Part shown: piece by piece, positions 10,851 through 21,112 of the stretch
How the letters are laid out: every line of letters begins with the position of its first letter
Numbering within the stretch: the first letter of the stretch is position 1
Assembly: GCA_030144725.1 (NCBI GenBank)
Contig: JASKMD010000225.1
Location: 1 to 64,000 of the forward strand
Direction: 5' to 3'
DNA: 64,000 nt
Source: Haematococcus lacustris
Lineage: Eukaryota > Chlorophyta > Chlorophyceae > Chlamydomonadales > Haematococcaceae
Notes under the pieces: model-generated
Databases searched by the model: none
What the model was told of the DNA's origin: nothing
Seen by the model: the letters and a program-made list of their open reading frames with translations, nothing else
Position numbers and translations under genes: made by a program

Positions 10851-13450
10851 CGGGGCGGGGCGGGGCGGGGCGGGGCGGGGCGGGGCGGGGCGGGGCGGGG
10901 CGGGGCGGGGCGGGGCGGGGCGGGGCGGGGCGGGGCGGGGCGGGGCGGGGCGGGGCGGGGCGGGGCGGGGCGGGGCGGGGCGGGGCGGGGCGGGGCGGGG
11001 CGGGGCGGGGCGGGGCGGGGCGGGGCGGGGCGGGGCGGGGCGGGGCGGGGCGGGGCGGGGCGGGGCGGGGCGGGGCGGGGCGGGGCGGGGCGGGGCGGGG
11101 CGGGGCGGGGCGGGGCGGGGCGGGGCGGGGCGGGGCGGGGCGGGGCGGGGCGGGGCGGGGCGGGGCGGGGCGGGGCGGGGCGGGGCGGGGCGGGGCGGGG
11201 CGGGGCGGGGCGGGGCGGGGCGGGGCGGGGCGGGGCGGGGCGGGGCGGGGCGGGGCGGGGCGGGGCGGGGCGGGGCGGGGCGGGGCGGGGCGGGGCGGGG
11301 CGGGGCGGGGCGGGGCGGGGCGGGGCGGGGCGGGGCGGGGCGGGGCGGGGCGGGGCGGGGCGGGGCGGGGCGGGGCGGGGCGGGGCGGGGCGGGGCGGGG
11401 CGGGGCGGGGCGGGGCGGGGCGGGGCGGGGCGGGGCGGGGCGGGGCGGGGCGGGGCGGGGCGGGGCGGGGCGGGGCGGGGCGGGGCGGGGCGGGGCGGGG
11501 CGGGGCGGGGCGGGGCGGGGCGGGGCGGGGCGGGGCGGGGCGGGGCGGGGCGGGGCGGGGCGGGGCGGGGCGGGGCGGGGCGGGGCGGGGCGGGGCGGGG
11601 CGGGGCGGGGCGGGGCGGGGCGGGGCGGGGCGGGGCGGGGCGGGGCGGGGCGGGGCGGGGCGGGGCGGGGCGGGGCGGGGCGGGGCGGGGCGGGGCGGGG
11701 CGGGGCGGGGCGGGGCGGGGCGGGGCGGGGCGGGGCGGGGCGGGGCGGGGCGGGGCGGGGCGGGGCGGGGCGGGGCGGGGCGGGGCGGGGCGGGGCGGGG
11801 CGGGGCGGGGCGGGGCGGGGCGGGGCGGGGCGGGGCGGGGCGGGGCGGGGCGGGGCGGGGCGGGGCGGGGCGGGGCGGGGCGGGGCGGGGCGGGGCGGGG
11901 CGGGGCGGGGCGGGGCGGGGCGGGGCGGGGCGGGGCGGGGCGGGGCGGGGCGGGGCGGGGCGGGGCGGGGCGGGGCGGGGCGGGGCGGGGCGGGGCGGGG
12001 CGGGGCGGGGCGGGGCGGGGCGGGGCGGGGCGGGGCGGGGCGGGGCGGGGCGGGGCGGGGCGGGGCGGGGCGGGGCGGGGCGGGGCGGGGCGGGGCGGGG
12101 CGGGGCGGGGCGGGGCGGGGCGGGGCGGGGCGGGGCGGGGCGGGGCGGGGCGGGGCGGGGCGGGGCGGGGCGGGGCGGGGCGGGGCGGGGCGGGGCGGGG
12201 CGGGGCGGGGCGGGGCGGGGCGGGGCGGGGCGGGGCGGGGCGGGGCGGGGCGGGGCGGGGCGGGGCGGGGCGGGGCGGGGCGGGGCGGGGCGGGGCGGGG
12301 CGGGGCGGGGCGGGGCGGGGCGGGGCGGGGCGGGGCGGGGCGGGGCGGGGCGGGGCGGGGCGGGGCGGGGCGGGGCGGGGCGGGGCGGGGCGGGGCGGGG
12401 CGGGGCGGGGCGGGGCGGGGCGGGGCGGGGCGGGGCGGGGCGGGGCGGGGCGGGGCGGGGCGGGGCGGGGCGGGGCGGGGCGGGGCGGGGCGGGGCGGGG
12501 CGGGGCGGGGCGGGGCGGGGCGGGGCGGGGCGGGGCGGGGCGGGGCGGGGCGGGGCGGGGCGGGGCGGGGCGGGGCGGGGCGGGGCGGGGCGGGGCGGGG
12601 CGGGGCGGGGCGGGGCGGGGCGGGGCGGGGCGGGGCGGGGCGGGGCGGGGCGGGGCGGGGCGGGGCGGGGCGGGGCGGGGCGGGGCGGGGCGGGGCGGGG
12701 CGGGGCGGGGCGGGGCGGGGCGGGGCGGGGCGGGGCGGGGCGGGGCGGGGCGGGGCGGGGCGGGGCGGGGCGGGGCGGGGCGGGGCGGGGCGGGGCGGGG
12801 CGGGGCGGGGCGGGGCGGGGCGGGGCGGGGCGGGGCGGGGCGGGGCGGGGCGGGGCGGGGCGGGGCGGGGCGGGGCGGGGCGGGGCGGGGCGGGGCGGGG
12901 CGGGGCGGGGCGGGGCGGGGCGGGGCGGGGCGGGGCGGGGCGGGGCGGGGCGGGGCGGGGCGGGGCGGGGCGGGGCGGGGCGGGGCGGGGCGGGGCGGGG
13001 CGGGGCGGGGCGGGGCGGGGCGGGGCGGGGCGGGGCGGGGCGGGGCGGGGCGGGGCGGGGCGGGGCGGGGCGGGGCGGGGCGGGGCGGGGCGGGGCGGGG
13101 CGGGGCGGGGCGGGGCGGGGCGGGGCGGGGCGGGGCGGGGCGGGGCGGGGCGGGGCGGGGCGGGGCGGGGCGGGGCGGGGCGGGGCGGGGCGGGGCGGGG
13201 CGGGGCGGGGCGGGGCGGGGCGGGGCGGGGCGGGGCGGGGCGGGGCGGGGCGGGGCGGGGCGGGGCGGGGCGGGGCGGGGCGGGGCGGGGCGGGGCGGGG
13301 CGGGGCGGGGCGGGGCGGGGCGGGNNNNNNNNNNNNNNNNNNNNNNNNNNNNNNNNNNNNNNNNNNNNNNNNNNNNNNNNNNNNNNNNNNNNNNNNNNNN
13401 NNNNNNNNNNNNNNNNNNNNNNNNGCGGGGCGGGGGGGGGGGGGGCGGCG
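10851..13450 (+). repeat. Giant pure CGGGG pentanucleotide array, broken by an assembly gap
   Basis: CGGGG repeats without a single visible interruption from 10851 to 13324 (2474 bp, about 495 units). A run of exactly 100 N follows (13325-13424), then GCGGGG and a G run to about 13450. One hundred N is the usual placeholder for a gap of unknown size, so the true array may be longer. The G strand has four-G runs every five bases and should form G-quadruplexes. The 900-residue open frames over it are artefacts of a pentamer that contains no stop in any frame. Confidence 0.98.
13325..13424. other. Assembly gap (100 N)
   Basis: One hundred unknown bases near the right end of the CGGGG array. Its length is probably a convention, not a measurement. 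Confidence 0.99.
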
Positions 13451-13604
13451 GCCGGCAAACTTGGGCAGAAGGTGCTGTTAGGAGGCAGGAGCAGGGGGCA
13501 GGGCCAGATGGTTGCTTTGTGCATATCACGCATAGCAGCGAGTACGGTGAACCTTCCGCGTGAGACTGCATGCTCCGCAGTAACTCTGTTATTCAACAGT
13601 ATGC

Positions 13605-13698
13605 CCAGGAAGTTGAAGTCTGTCACCTGCCTCAAAATGCTGGTGCATGAGTTCCGGACCAGCCGGGTCACCTCTTACATAGCATTTGTCATACGATA
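13605..13698 (+). pseudogene. Possible Fanzor-like relic (HEFRTSRVTSY motif)
   Basis: The plus strand reads LKMLVHEFRTSRVTSYIA at about 13635-13688. This closely matches the VDEFRTSRV block of the Fanzor-like gene at 14301-15900 (there on the minus strand) at both protein and base level. No other conserved block is joined to it, so it is at most a fragment of a second element in the opposite orientation. Confidence 0.4.
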
Positions 13699-14077
13699 GC
13701 TGTAAAATAGCTGCCTTTCACCACCCCCGTTACAATGCATCCCAAAGGTTTGGGTGGGCCTGCTGCCGTGCTTTAGCTGTCTCTAACGGAATCCTATTTC
13801 CCGCAGCATTACATCTCCAAGGCCTTGACACAGTGTTTTACCTCAGGGGCTCGGCTTGTATCCATCCCCGTCCTGTCCTCCTCTGTGTAGTATTGCATAC
13901 TGCTACTAAGGAAGCTAACATGGATACCACATGGTTGTATTCGAAGGGAAGAGCCACTGTAAAAGAATACGCGTCTACAATTGCCAGCTATGTGAAACAG
14001 CACCAGGAGCACAACTCAAGGCCGACAAAGGGACACAAGCACACAAGGGGCGTGTGGAACAGCATACCCTCATCAAG

Positions 14078-14190
14078 CAGGCCAACAAAACTTATTCAAC
14101 AAGGAACAACATGTTGGGCTGTGGGTAATCTCACTCAGCTACTACAAACACGTTGTGGTAGCCTCGATTGCACCCTTGATGACCACAAAC
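14078..14190 (+). repeat. Dispersed repeat family R1, copy 1
   Basis: Core TTCAACAAGGAACAACATGT followed by TGGGCTGTGGGTAATCTCAC. The same element recurs at 21929-22040 (plus), 42076-42150 (plus, diverged) and 58740-58800 (minus). The core contains the palindrome CAACATGTTG. Copies start at about AGGCCAACAAAAC and fade out 60-110 bp later. It is non-coding. Confidence 0.8.
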
Positions 14191-14300
14191 CCCAAATCGA
14201 TGGCACGTTCCTGGGGCAAATCCCCTGACCACTGGGCACCTCACCAAAACTAACAGCTTAAATGCTTGTGAGGCTAACAGCCTGTGCAAACTACTAGGGC

Positions 14301-15900
14301 CTACGCATTGTTGCGGGCCCGACCATCAATGCCCCGCCGGTACTCTGCAGCCCGGTGCAGCCTCTGCCTGACCTTGGGCAGCCCGTCATTGACCAGCTTG
14401 TAGCGCTGCTGGTACTCCTTGCCAACGGGGGGCAGGGCCCTCAGGTCAGTCCAGCTGCACAGCTCCAAGGGGCGCTGCTTGCTCTCCCCAATGCGCTGGA
14501 AGTTCAGGCAGGGGTTGGTGTCCCGGTCCAGCCACCTGCCCCATGGGGGGGCCTGGGGTCGTGGTACTGGGCCAGGTGGGGGCTGGGCAGGGGGCTAGTC
14601 CTGGGCAGGGGGAGGTGGAGGGGGGTCCTGGGCTGGGGCAGGGGGGTCCTGAGCAAGGGGGGCTGGGGGAGGGGGAGGGGGAGGGGGGTTGGGCGGCACC
14701 TCATGGCACCACTTCAGGCCCCGCACACACTTAGCATGCCGTAGGCTCCGGGCTGGGCGCAACAGCCGGTGGTTGACCTGGCCTGCTGGGGGTACCCAGT
14801 CTGCGGGCCTAGGGCGGTCATCTGGCAGGTGCAGCTCACAAGGCTGGCGGGAGTGGACAGACGAGCTTACACGGCTGGTGCGGAACTCATCCACGGTCAC
14901 AAGCCTGTCAAGCCTGGGATCCGTGATGGGCCTGCTGGGCTGCCCGCACCGCCCCCGCCTTCCATCCACCCTGGCTGAAGTTGCCCGCTCCCAGGAACAC
15001 CGCCACTCCCCTCTCTTGGTGGTAGTGCTGGCGTGACACCCACTTCATCCCATTCACCACCTGCAGGTCAGGGTCAGGTCAGGTCAGGTCAGGTCAGGTC
15101 AGGTCAGGTCAGGTCAGGTCAGGTCAGGTCAGGTCAGGTCAGGTCAGGTCAGGTCAGGTCAGGTCAGGTCAGGTCAGGTCAGGTCAGGTCAGGTCAGGTC
15201 AGGTCAGGTCAGGTCAGGTCAGGTCAGGTCAGGTCAGGTCAGGTCAGGTCAGGTCAGGTCAGGTCAGGTCAGGTCAGGTCAGGTCAGGTCAGGTCAGGTC
15301 AGGTCAGGTCAGGTCAGGTCAGGTCAGGTCAGGTCAGGTCAGGTCAGGTCAGGTCAGGTCAGGTCAGGTCAGGTCAGGTCAGGTCAGGTCAGGTCAGGTC
15401 AGGTCATACCTTCTTGCAAAAGCCCTCAATGACGCGCTCCTGGGCATGGTGCAGCGCCAACCGCTGACGGCGCCAGCGTGGCTTGAGGTACTCCTTCCAC
15501 AGCGGGTCCCAGGTGGCCTTGAGGGCCAGGATGTGGGCCTGGAGGGCGTCCAGGGTGGTGCCAGCTGGGGTGGCAGCTGCCAGCTGCTGCAGCTGTGGTT
15601 GGATGGCAGCTGACCACCGCGCTGCGTCCTGTTTGGCTTTGGTAAGCCCGCTGTCATGCTTAAGCTGCCCCTTGGTCAGCTCCCACTGCCTGACCACCTG
15701 ACCTTTAACTGGGTGCCGCCGGGGTCCACCCACTGTGCATGCGCAGCCTTGATGGCCTGGGTGACACCGGGGTCCACCCCCACGTCGTGAGAAGGGCCTA
15801 CCGGCTGCACTCTGTGCGGGGGAGACGGGGCGCTTGCGTTTACTTTTCGGCGGAATCTCAGGGATTTAGCAACACCATCCAAGCGTGCTACGGGGGGCAT
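14301..15900 (-). pseudogene. Decayed Fanzor-like (TnpB-related) RNA-guided nuclease gene
   Basis: Read on the minus strand, the family's conserved blocks occur in order. GVDPGVTQAIKAAHA (about 15740-15785) has the shape of the RuvC-I aspartate motif. RQWELTKGQLKH and WKEYLKPRWRRQRLALHHAQ follow (15404-15733), then a GTATGA...CTGCAG intron (15061-15409). Next are RGVAVFLGAGNFSQGGWKAG, VTVDEFRTSRVSSSV (about 14870-14910), a proline-rich linker, RWLDRDTNPCLNFQRIG (about 14485-14537, RuvC-III-like DRD) and a tail ending in TAG at 14301-14303. TnpB/Fanzor proteins are RNA-guided DNA nucleases of mobile elements. This copy is broken. The frame changes between the VDPGG segment and the QWELTKGQ segment, and again between GWKAGAV and VDEFRTSR, where a stop lies in the old frame. 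The Cys positions between VDEFRTSR and DRD do not form two CxxC pairs. Family assignment rests on recalled motifs of an abundant algal protein family. Confidence 0.7.
15064..15405 (+). repeat. AGGTC pentanucleotide array filling an intron
   Basis: About 68 tandem AGGTC units, perfect from about 15072. They make up about 98% of the 349-bp intron (15061-15409) of the Fanzor-like gene. On the coding (minus) strand the array is TGACC and continues straight out of the donor GTATGACC and into the acceptor CTGCAG. Confidence 0.95.
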
Positions 15901-15984
15901 CAGGTCGCCATTCAACCGGAGTGCCGGCAACCGAAGTGGGGCGAAAATGAGATCCATTACACAATCTATTACACAATCCATTAA

Positions 15985-16473
15985 ACAATCAAGTCACAGT
16001 CACAATCCATTAATGGCCATTATACCAGGCTGATCTCCCTCACCAAGCAGGCAAGATGCTGCCTTGAGCAGGCAAGATGCACCCTCACCAAGCAGGCAAG
16101 ATGCTGCCTTGACTAAGCCTTGGCGGATCACTAACCAAAGAATACACGAAAACAATATGGGTAAGATACAATGCAAGACAAAGAGCCATGTCAGCACCTC
16201 CCTAACTCCGCCCAGTGAGCAACAACTGCCATGCAAAGGCAGAACCAGGTCCCCTTACTAGGGGTGGTGTTCTATCTGTACGAAGGCACCTCGCATCGAT
16301 AGACAGCAACCTGGCAGTACCTTGTACAGAGTCATGTCAGCAGGTGCAGCTTTCCCATCCATACGAGGACACTCACTCCATGCATGGACGTTTTAGTATT
16401 GAAGACTGGACGAGGGAGTCCCTATGATGTCAAGCTCGGTCACAAGCAGTCCCTGGGCACTGCCTCATGATGC
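15985..16473. other. Intergenic, no gene seen
   Basis: It holds three short direct repeats of CAGGCAAGATGC / ACCAAGCAGGCAAGATGC (about 16045-16110) and runs of ATCCATTA/ACACAATC at 15950-16012. No recognisable gene. Confidence 0.4.
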
Positions 16474-17479
16474 TGGTGTCGTTGCCCCACACTGCTGCTG
16501 CTGCCCAAGCCTGGGGTGCAGTGCATCAGGTGAGTTACTAGTCATCATGGAGCGTCACTGGGACTGTCAGCTGCAGCAACCGCTGTCCCAGCCCATCAGA
16601 CAGGTTACACGTTAAGCAATGCTGACCTGTGCGCCAGCTTGCATAAGTCTATGTTCAGCCCTGCTGCTGGGCAGCTACTGCTGACGGGCTACCCATGCTG
16701 CCAGGCACTGGCGTAGAGCACTGCCAGTCCACTGTACAAACCAAGAGCGAGGGACTGCCGGTCGCTACCACGGCTGCAAGACTATGTCTGGCTTTGCATC
16801 GTCTGAGTGTCTGCAGTATCTCATGGCTAGGCGAGGAATGGCAGGTGTCAGCAAATGACACAGGCACACGACTGTTTCTGTACCTCTTCCTTGGGCGATG
16901 GTGCTCCTGCATGCACACAAAGCACTGCATTTGCTGGCACAGTGGCCACACCAACTAACCCTTGTGGCATGCACCATGTACACACCTCCTGCCTTCGCTG
17001 GGTTAGGGACAGGCCTCACAATCATGTGAAAGAACACTACAGAGTCCAGGCCGATGTCGCCCATGTCTTTACGGTACTCTGCGCAGCGTGCATGAAAGAG
17101 GCTTGGGTCGGACAGGCAGCGGCACAATGCACATGGTACGCCCGCCTCACCTTTCAGCGTCTTGCCTGCATCCACGTACTTGCCCCCAAGTATAAGGCGG
17201 ATGTCGTTCGGCGAGGAAGGTGCTTCTTTTGACAAGGGGCCATCTGCAGGCAGGGTGCGCTGCTCACTTCTATCCCACAGCAGCCCGCAAAGGATAGCCC
17301 CGCGTACCCTTCGGCCACTCCGCCCACAGCTTCTCCTTGGCTTGTTGGACAGTCTGACTATCGCTGAAAGAGAGAGGCCCAACATCGCCATTCGTGGTAC
17401 GGAACTTTATATGCAGGGTGCTCCCCTCCGCCATCCGGCGTGGCCAGTACTACGCACAACTCATCAATGAAGGAAGACT
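16474..17479. repeat. 1-kb direct segmental duplication, copy B
   Basis: Second copy of 9250-10250, same orientation, offset 7224 bp. It lacks the continuation of copy A into the minisatellite; it instead ends about 150 bp left of the hAT element. Confidence 0.93.
16848..17434 (-). CDS. MUB: Membrane-anchored ubiquitin-fold protein (MUB / UBL3 type), copy B
   Basis: Exons 17308-17434, 17151-17243, 16986-17078 and 16848-16906 correspond one to one to those of copy A (offset 7224) and encode the same 123 residues: the N-terminal MAEGSTLHIK, the GGKYVDAGKTLK strand and the C-terminal CVIC prenylation box. The only difference I noticed within the gene is one base in an intron (CATGAAAG here, CTTGAAAG in copy A). 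The flank beyond the 3' end differs more. Both copies look intact, so two functional genes, a very recent duplication, or a haplotype wrongly placed in tandem are all possible. Confidence 0.9.
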
Positions 17480-17621
17480 GGATACCGATGGGGGGCGTCA
17501 AGGGCCATGGTCAGGGGGCTTTACGTAGGTAGGCTTTACGTAGGAGGTAGCTGTGGTAAATGTTTCCATGCACTTGTTTATGTTTCACCAACCTTACAAG
17601 GCTGACCGCCGCTGTTAGATG

Positions 17622-17629
17622 CACATGGG
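17622..17629. repeat. hAT target-site duplication, left copy
   Basis: CACATGGG, identical to 20066-20073 on the other side of the element. Confidence 0.85.
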
Positions 17630-20065
17630 TAAGGAGCGTCCCGGGCTGTATCATATTATATGATATAGACTATGTATCATGATAATATCATTATATTTCA
17701 TTATAAGCCCTGTTTCTGCAGCGCATAACGCCTGTGGGGACCCTATGTCCCTCGCGCACTGGTCGTAATCGTGCGCGCTGAGGTTCGGGTGGCAGTTAGG
17801 CGGCAGTTGGCGGGCAGTACTGGGTTCTGGCGGGCAGTGTATCGTGCACCGGCGTCATGGCTGACGCCGATGAGCCAGAGCAGATGTTTAACCATGTTAT
17901 GCTGCCATCAAGCGAGGTGCTCCGCAGATGTCAAAAGAGCAAGCACGCTGGCGATTGGTTGTTCCAGTGCAACAGTAAAGGCCATGTAGTTGCTGTGTGC
18001 AAGCGCTGCCCGAAAATTCTCAGCGTGGGCAACATGAGCCAAACGGTGGGCCAACACAAGTGCAAAGGTGGCACCGTTGGCGTCGTCACCTGAGGAGCGA
18101 GGTACAACCCAGCCTCCCGTTGTGCAACGCGCCATACGCCGTCGTCTGGGCTTAGCCCTCGTATCTGGGCAGGTCCCGTTTGCTTTCGTGAACAATGTCC
18201 ACCTCCAGTCCATATTCCAACTTTTGGGCGTGGATGTGCTCAAGGAGAAGCACTATTGCACTGAGGTGTTGGACGAGCTGTACAAGGAGGTGAAGCAAGC
18301 CACTATGAAGGAGCTCCGTGAGCTTGTGGAGGTTAGTGTATGCTCCACCCTTCCCATCCCTCCCTGCCCACCACACCACCACCTCCCAGGCCATATACCC
18401 ATCCGGTCTGAGCTGAAGCTTCAGCAGTCAGAGGAGCTCTACAAACGCCTTGTGCGGCCCAACAACCCCACACGGTGTGTGCTAGCTTGATGCAACATGA
18501 ATCTGGGTTACGTCAACACATTTGAAGGGATGACCCTTGAAATTGTGGGCTGCCAACACACAGGTTTGCGGGACTGCTGCTCCTGGCAAAGGACGTGATC
18601 AAAATCACTGGGCCTATCATGGGCATGGTGCATGGTGCCAAGTGGAGGCAGCTGCGCAAGTCCAGTGTCAACGCCAATGTCTTCGAGAAGTTGACGAGTG
18701 AGTTGGTTACATGGCAGCAAAGCATCAATTGTGATGGGCAAGGGTAGGACTGTCAACCATGTGGTAAGTGCCAACCATGTGGTGTGCATTGCAGTGGGTT
18801 GGTGGAAGAGTTTGGCGCTGGTGATCGAGCTCATGACGCCCATCAGCGATGCTATCCACAGGCTTGAGGCTGACGCCCCCTACCTGAGCCAGGTGTGTGC
18901 ATGCATGCATATGTGGCCATTTCACACTAGCATGTTTTGTGAGCATGGTGTTGTTGCAACTTCAGGTTCTGCTGATCTGGATGGACTTGGAGTCCCACGC
19001 CAAGCAATGGGCGGTGAAGGTGGTGGAGGAGGGTTGCCCAAGACTGGCTATGGGAGTGGTGGCTGCATTCCAGAGACGCGCTGAGAAACACTACTCCCCG
19101 GCTTACTCTGCAGCCTTTGTGTTGGACCCAGCCAACTACAAGAGCCTTGCACCTGGCACCCACCCAAGGCCACCCCTCCACATCTTGACGGCCCCACAGC
19201 TGCAGGACGTTACAGCCACGGTGGCGCGCCTAAGCGGTTGTGACGAGGAGGATGTGGAGTGGGAGCTGAAGAAGCTGAAGCTGGCTCAATGGCCCGATGC
19301 TATGGCGTCAGATGTGAAGAGCATTGTCGCTCAAACCCGCACAGACGAGGATGGCCGCACAGTGGCGGCATGCATCAGCATGCGCCGCAACCTGTGGAGC
19401 TTTGAGGCGAGAACGTTTGTCCCCTGCTGTGCCGAGGCTGCTGGACGCCTCCTATCCATGCATGTCACCACGGCTGCAGCAGAGCGAAACTGGTCGTCAT
19501 GGGGCAACACCTACGATGCTGGACGGGCTCAGCTTGGCATTGAGTCGGCGGAGAAGATGGTTTACATTAAGGCCAACATCCCCACGTCAAGGTCTCCAGG
19601 GCCATCCCTGCTGCTGGCAGAAGGCTTGTAGTAGGGTGTGACGGCAGTAGGATGGCTGTGTGTGTCTTGCTGCCGCTAGGGTACCATGTGTGGGTGTGAG
19701 CAGCAGGCTGGCCATGTGTGGCACTGGGCCTAGCAGCCGCCCAGGACTCTTAGCATGCCGTGTGTGGGTGTGAGCAGCAGGCTAGCCGTAGCAGTAATGT
19801 GGCTGTAATGTCTCAAGTTGCAGCGCCTTGTCACTCCCATTGAGAGCGAATGCAGCCCGTTCATGGAGCGTATTCGTGAGTTGCGACCTGTTGCTACGAG
19901 CGAGTTGCATCCTTCGAAAACCTTGAGATTCTGCGGTTATCAAGAGTCGAACTAGGGTCGCCAAGATGACTTGGGATGTATCATAAACTGTATCATGATA
20001 ATCATGATATGCCTAATAGTCCATATACGCGCATCATGAGATATCATGATACATGCCGCTCCCTA
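17630..20065 (+). mobile_element. Complete hAT-superfamily transposon (2436 bp)
   Basis: The element is bounded by a perfect 8-bp direct repeat CACATGGG at 17622-17629 and 20066-20073, the hAT target-site duplication length. Its ends are imperfect inverted repeats: TAAGGAGCG and, after a 6-bp insert, GCTGTATCAT on the left, against TAGGGAGCGGCATGTATCAT read inward from the right. Both subterminal regions are AT-rich and carry the palindrome TATCATGATA (17675-17684, 19991-20000, 20042-20051), plausible transposase-binding sites. The interior holds a spliced transposase gene. A pair of direct repeats (GTGTGGGTGTGAGCAGCAGG, 19687 and 19759) lies in the 3' part. It lies about 1 kb upstream of the first UPF2 exon found. 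Confidence 0.88.
17857..19631 (+). CDS. hAT transposase (spliced, one apparent frameshift)
   Basis: Cut-and-paste transposase of the enclosing element. The start ATG is at 17857. The first segment has a BED-type zinc-finger pattern: tryptophan in DWLFQC, CKRCP, and a final QHKC. The frame then must shift by one base between about 18035 and 18093 to continue into PPVVQRAIRRRLGLALVSGQ and on to 18474. Further exons join in phase: 18564-18697, 18795-18892 and 18966-19631. The C-terminal exon carries the hAT dimerisation region, RLLSMHVTTAAAERNWSSWG followed by YDAGRAQLGIESAEKMVYIK, and stops at 19629-19631. The frameshift may be a real inactivating change or a sequencing error. All later exons are open, so decay is slight and the insertion looks recent. 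Confidence 0.8.
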
Positions 20066-20073
20066 CACATGGG
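20066..20073. repeat. hAT target-site duplication, right copy
   Basis: CACATGGG, identical to 17622-17629. Confidence 0.85.
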
Positions 20074-21112
20074 TAATCCTTAGTTTATCTGTACTGAGGC
20101 TGTGAGGCTGTGTCTGATTGTGACACCCTGGGCCGTGCACCTGGTAGCTTTCTCACAGGATAAGTAGCGTACTGATCTGTTCGGCCAGTTTATTTTGTAC
20201 CATGAGTAAACATATGCAACTCATCACCCCCAAACTTACAAACTTCTGCATGCTAAATACGCAACTCTACACTGTTACCTACCGCGGGCCCCTTATGCTT
20301 TACTAAGCCGCGGTCTCATGTCGCAGCTAGATGCCGCGTCTATTGCGGTAAGTGCTAAATGTGTGGAAAAGAGGCTCCATGAGCTTGGCTGCATCCATTG
20401 CGCTTCTTCAGTTGGGATAGTCATAAAGATAACCCTCTGATGACAGCAGAATGCAGTAGTACAGCTACGGAACATCCCACTCCAGTATCCCACTGCTGCA
20501 TGGGGCAGGCAGGCACCGAAGCCTTTCGGACCGTTGCTTCACACCTGGTGGAGCTGCGAGCACTCAGAGCAGGCAATGCAGCCCCCACCCGGCCATGTGA
20601 GCAGCTGATGTGAACAGTCAGTGACCCTTCCCCAGGAGCAGCCTGCAGACTGTCCAGCAAGTGCCGACTGGACTGGACCTTTAGCTTGGCTCACATGGCA
20701 GACTGTCACGAATCCAGCCCCTTGGGATTAGCCCGCTCATTGCATTGGCATGCATGACCTTGCACGTTTGCAAGCCCCAGGCCCCCCCTAGCAGCATGCT
20801 CCATGCATGCAAGCTCCCATGCTCCCTTGGTGTTTTACAGGGTCAGGTTCCATGCCCCAGGACCCATACACCACAGCCTGTGGCCTGCTGGCAGATGTGT
20901 TTGACCCAGTGGAGGGGGTCGCAGTGATGGTGTCCCATGTGGATGGCTCAGACCCAATGGAAGGGGTGGCAGTGGTGTGTGCCATGTCCTTTGCCCCAGA
21001 ACACAGCGAGCTGAGTCTCATGGGCACAAATCATGAGCACCTCTCTAGCCCAATAGCTAGGCATGTGTCATCTCCCTGTGCCCGGCTGCCCGCCTGCCTG
21101 CCCGCCTCCCAG
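20074..21112. other. Region that should contain the UPF2 promoter and first exon(s)
   Basis: The first UPF2 exon I can support begins at 21113 and needs one base from an upstream exon, so the start codon should lie in this stretch. I found no convincing candidate. Two near-copies of a 48-bp unit (GACCCAGTGGAGGGGGTCGC / GACCCAATGGAAGGGGTGGC) lie at about 20905-21000. Confidence 0.35.

Noticed and set aside
10755..13671. Open frames of over 900 codons (Ala-Gly-Arg-Gly-Gly or Pro-Arg-Pro-Ala-Pro) on both strands
   Set aside because: They are forced by the CGGGG pentamer, which contains no stop codon in any frame, and they read through the N gap.
15033..15467. CRISPR-like regular array and an Arg-Ser-Gly-Gln-Val frame
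   Set aside because: A pure 5-bp tandem repeat with no spacers; the frame is a by-product of the repeat.
18475..18563. Additional hAT transposase coding (NMNLGYVNTFEGMTLEIVG)
   Set aside because: Skipping it joins CG|G in phase between 18474 and 18564, while including it shifts the frame; it has GT and AG ends, so I take it as an intron.
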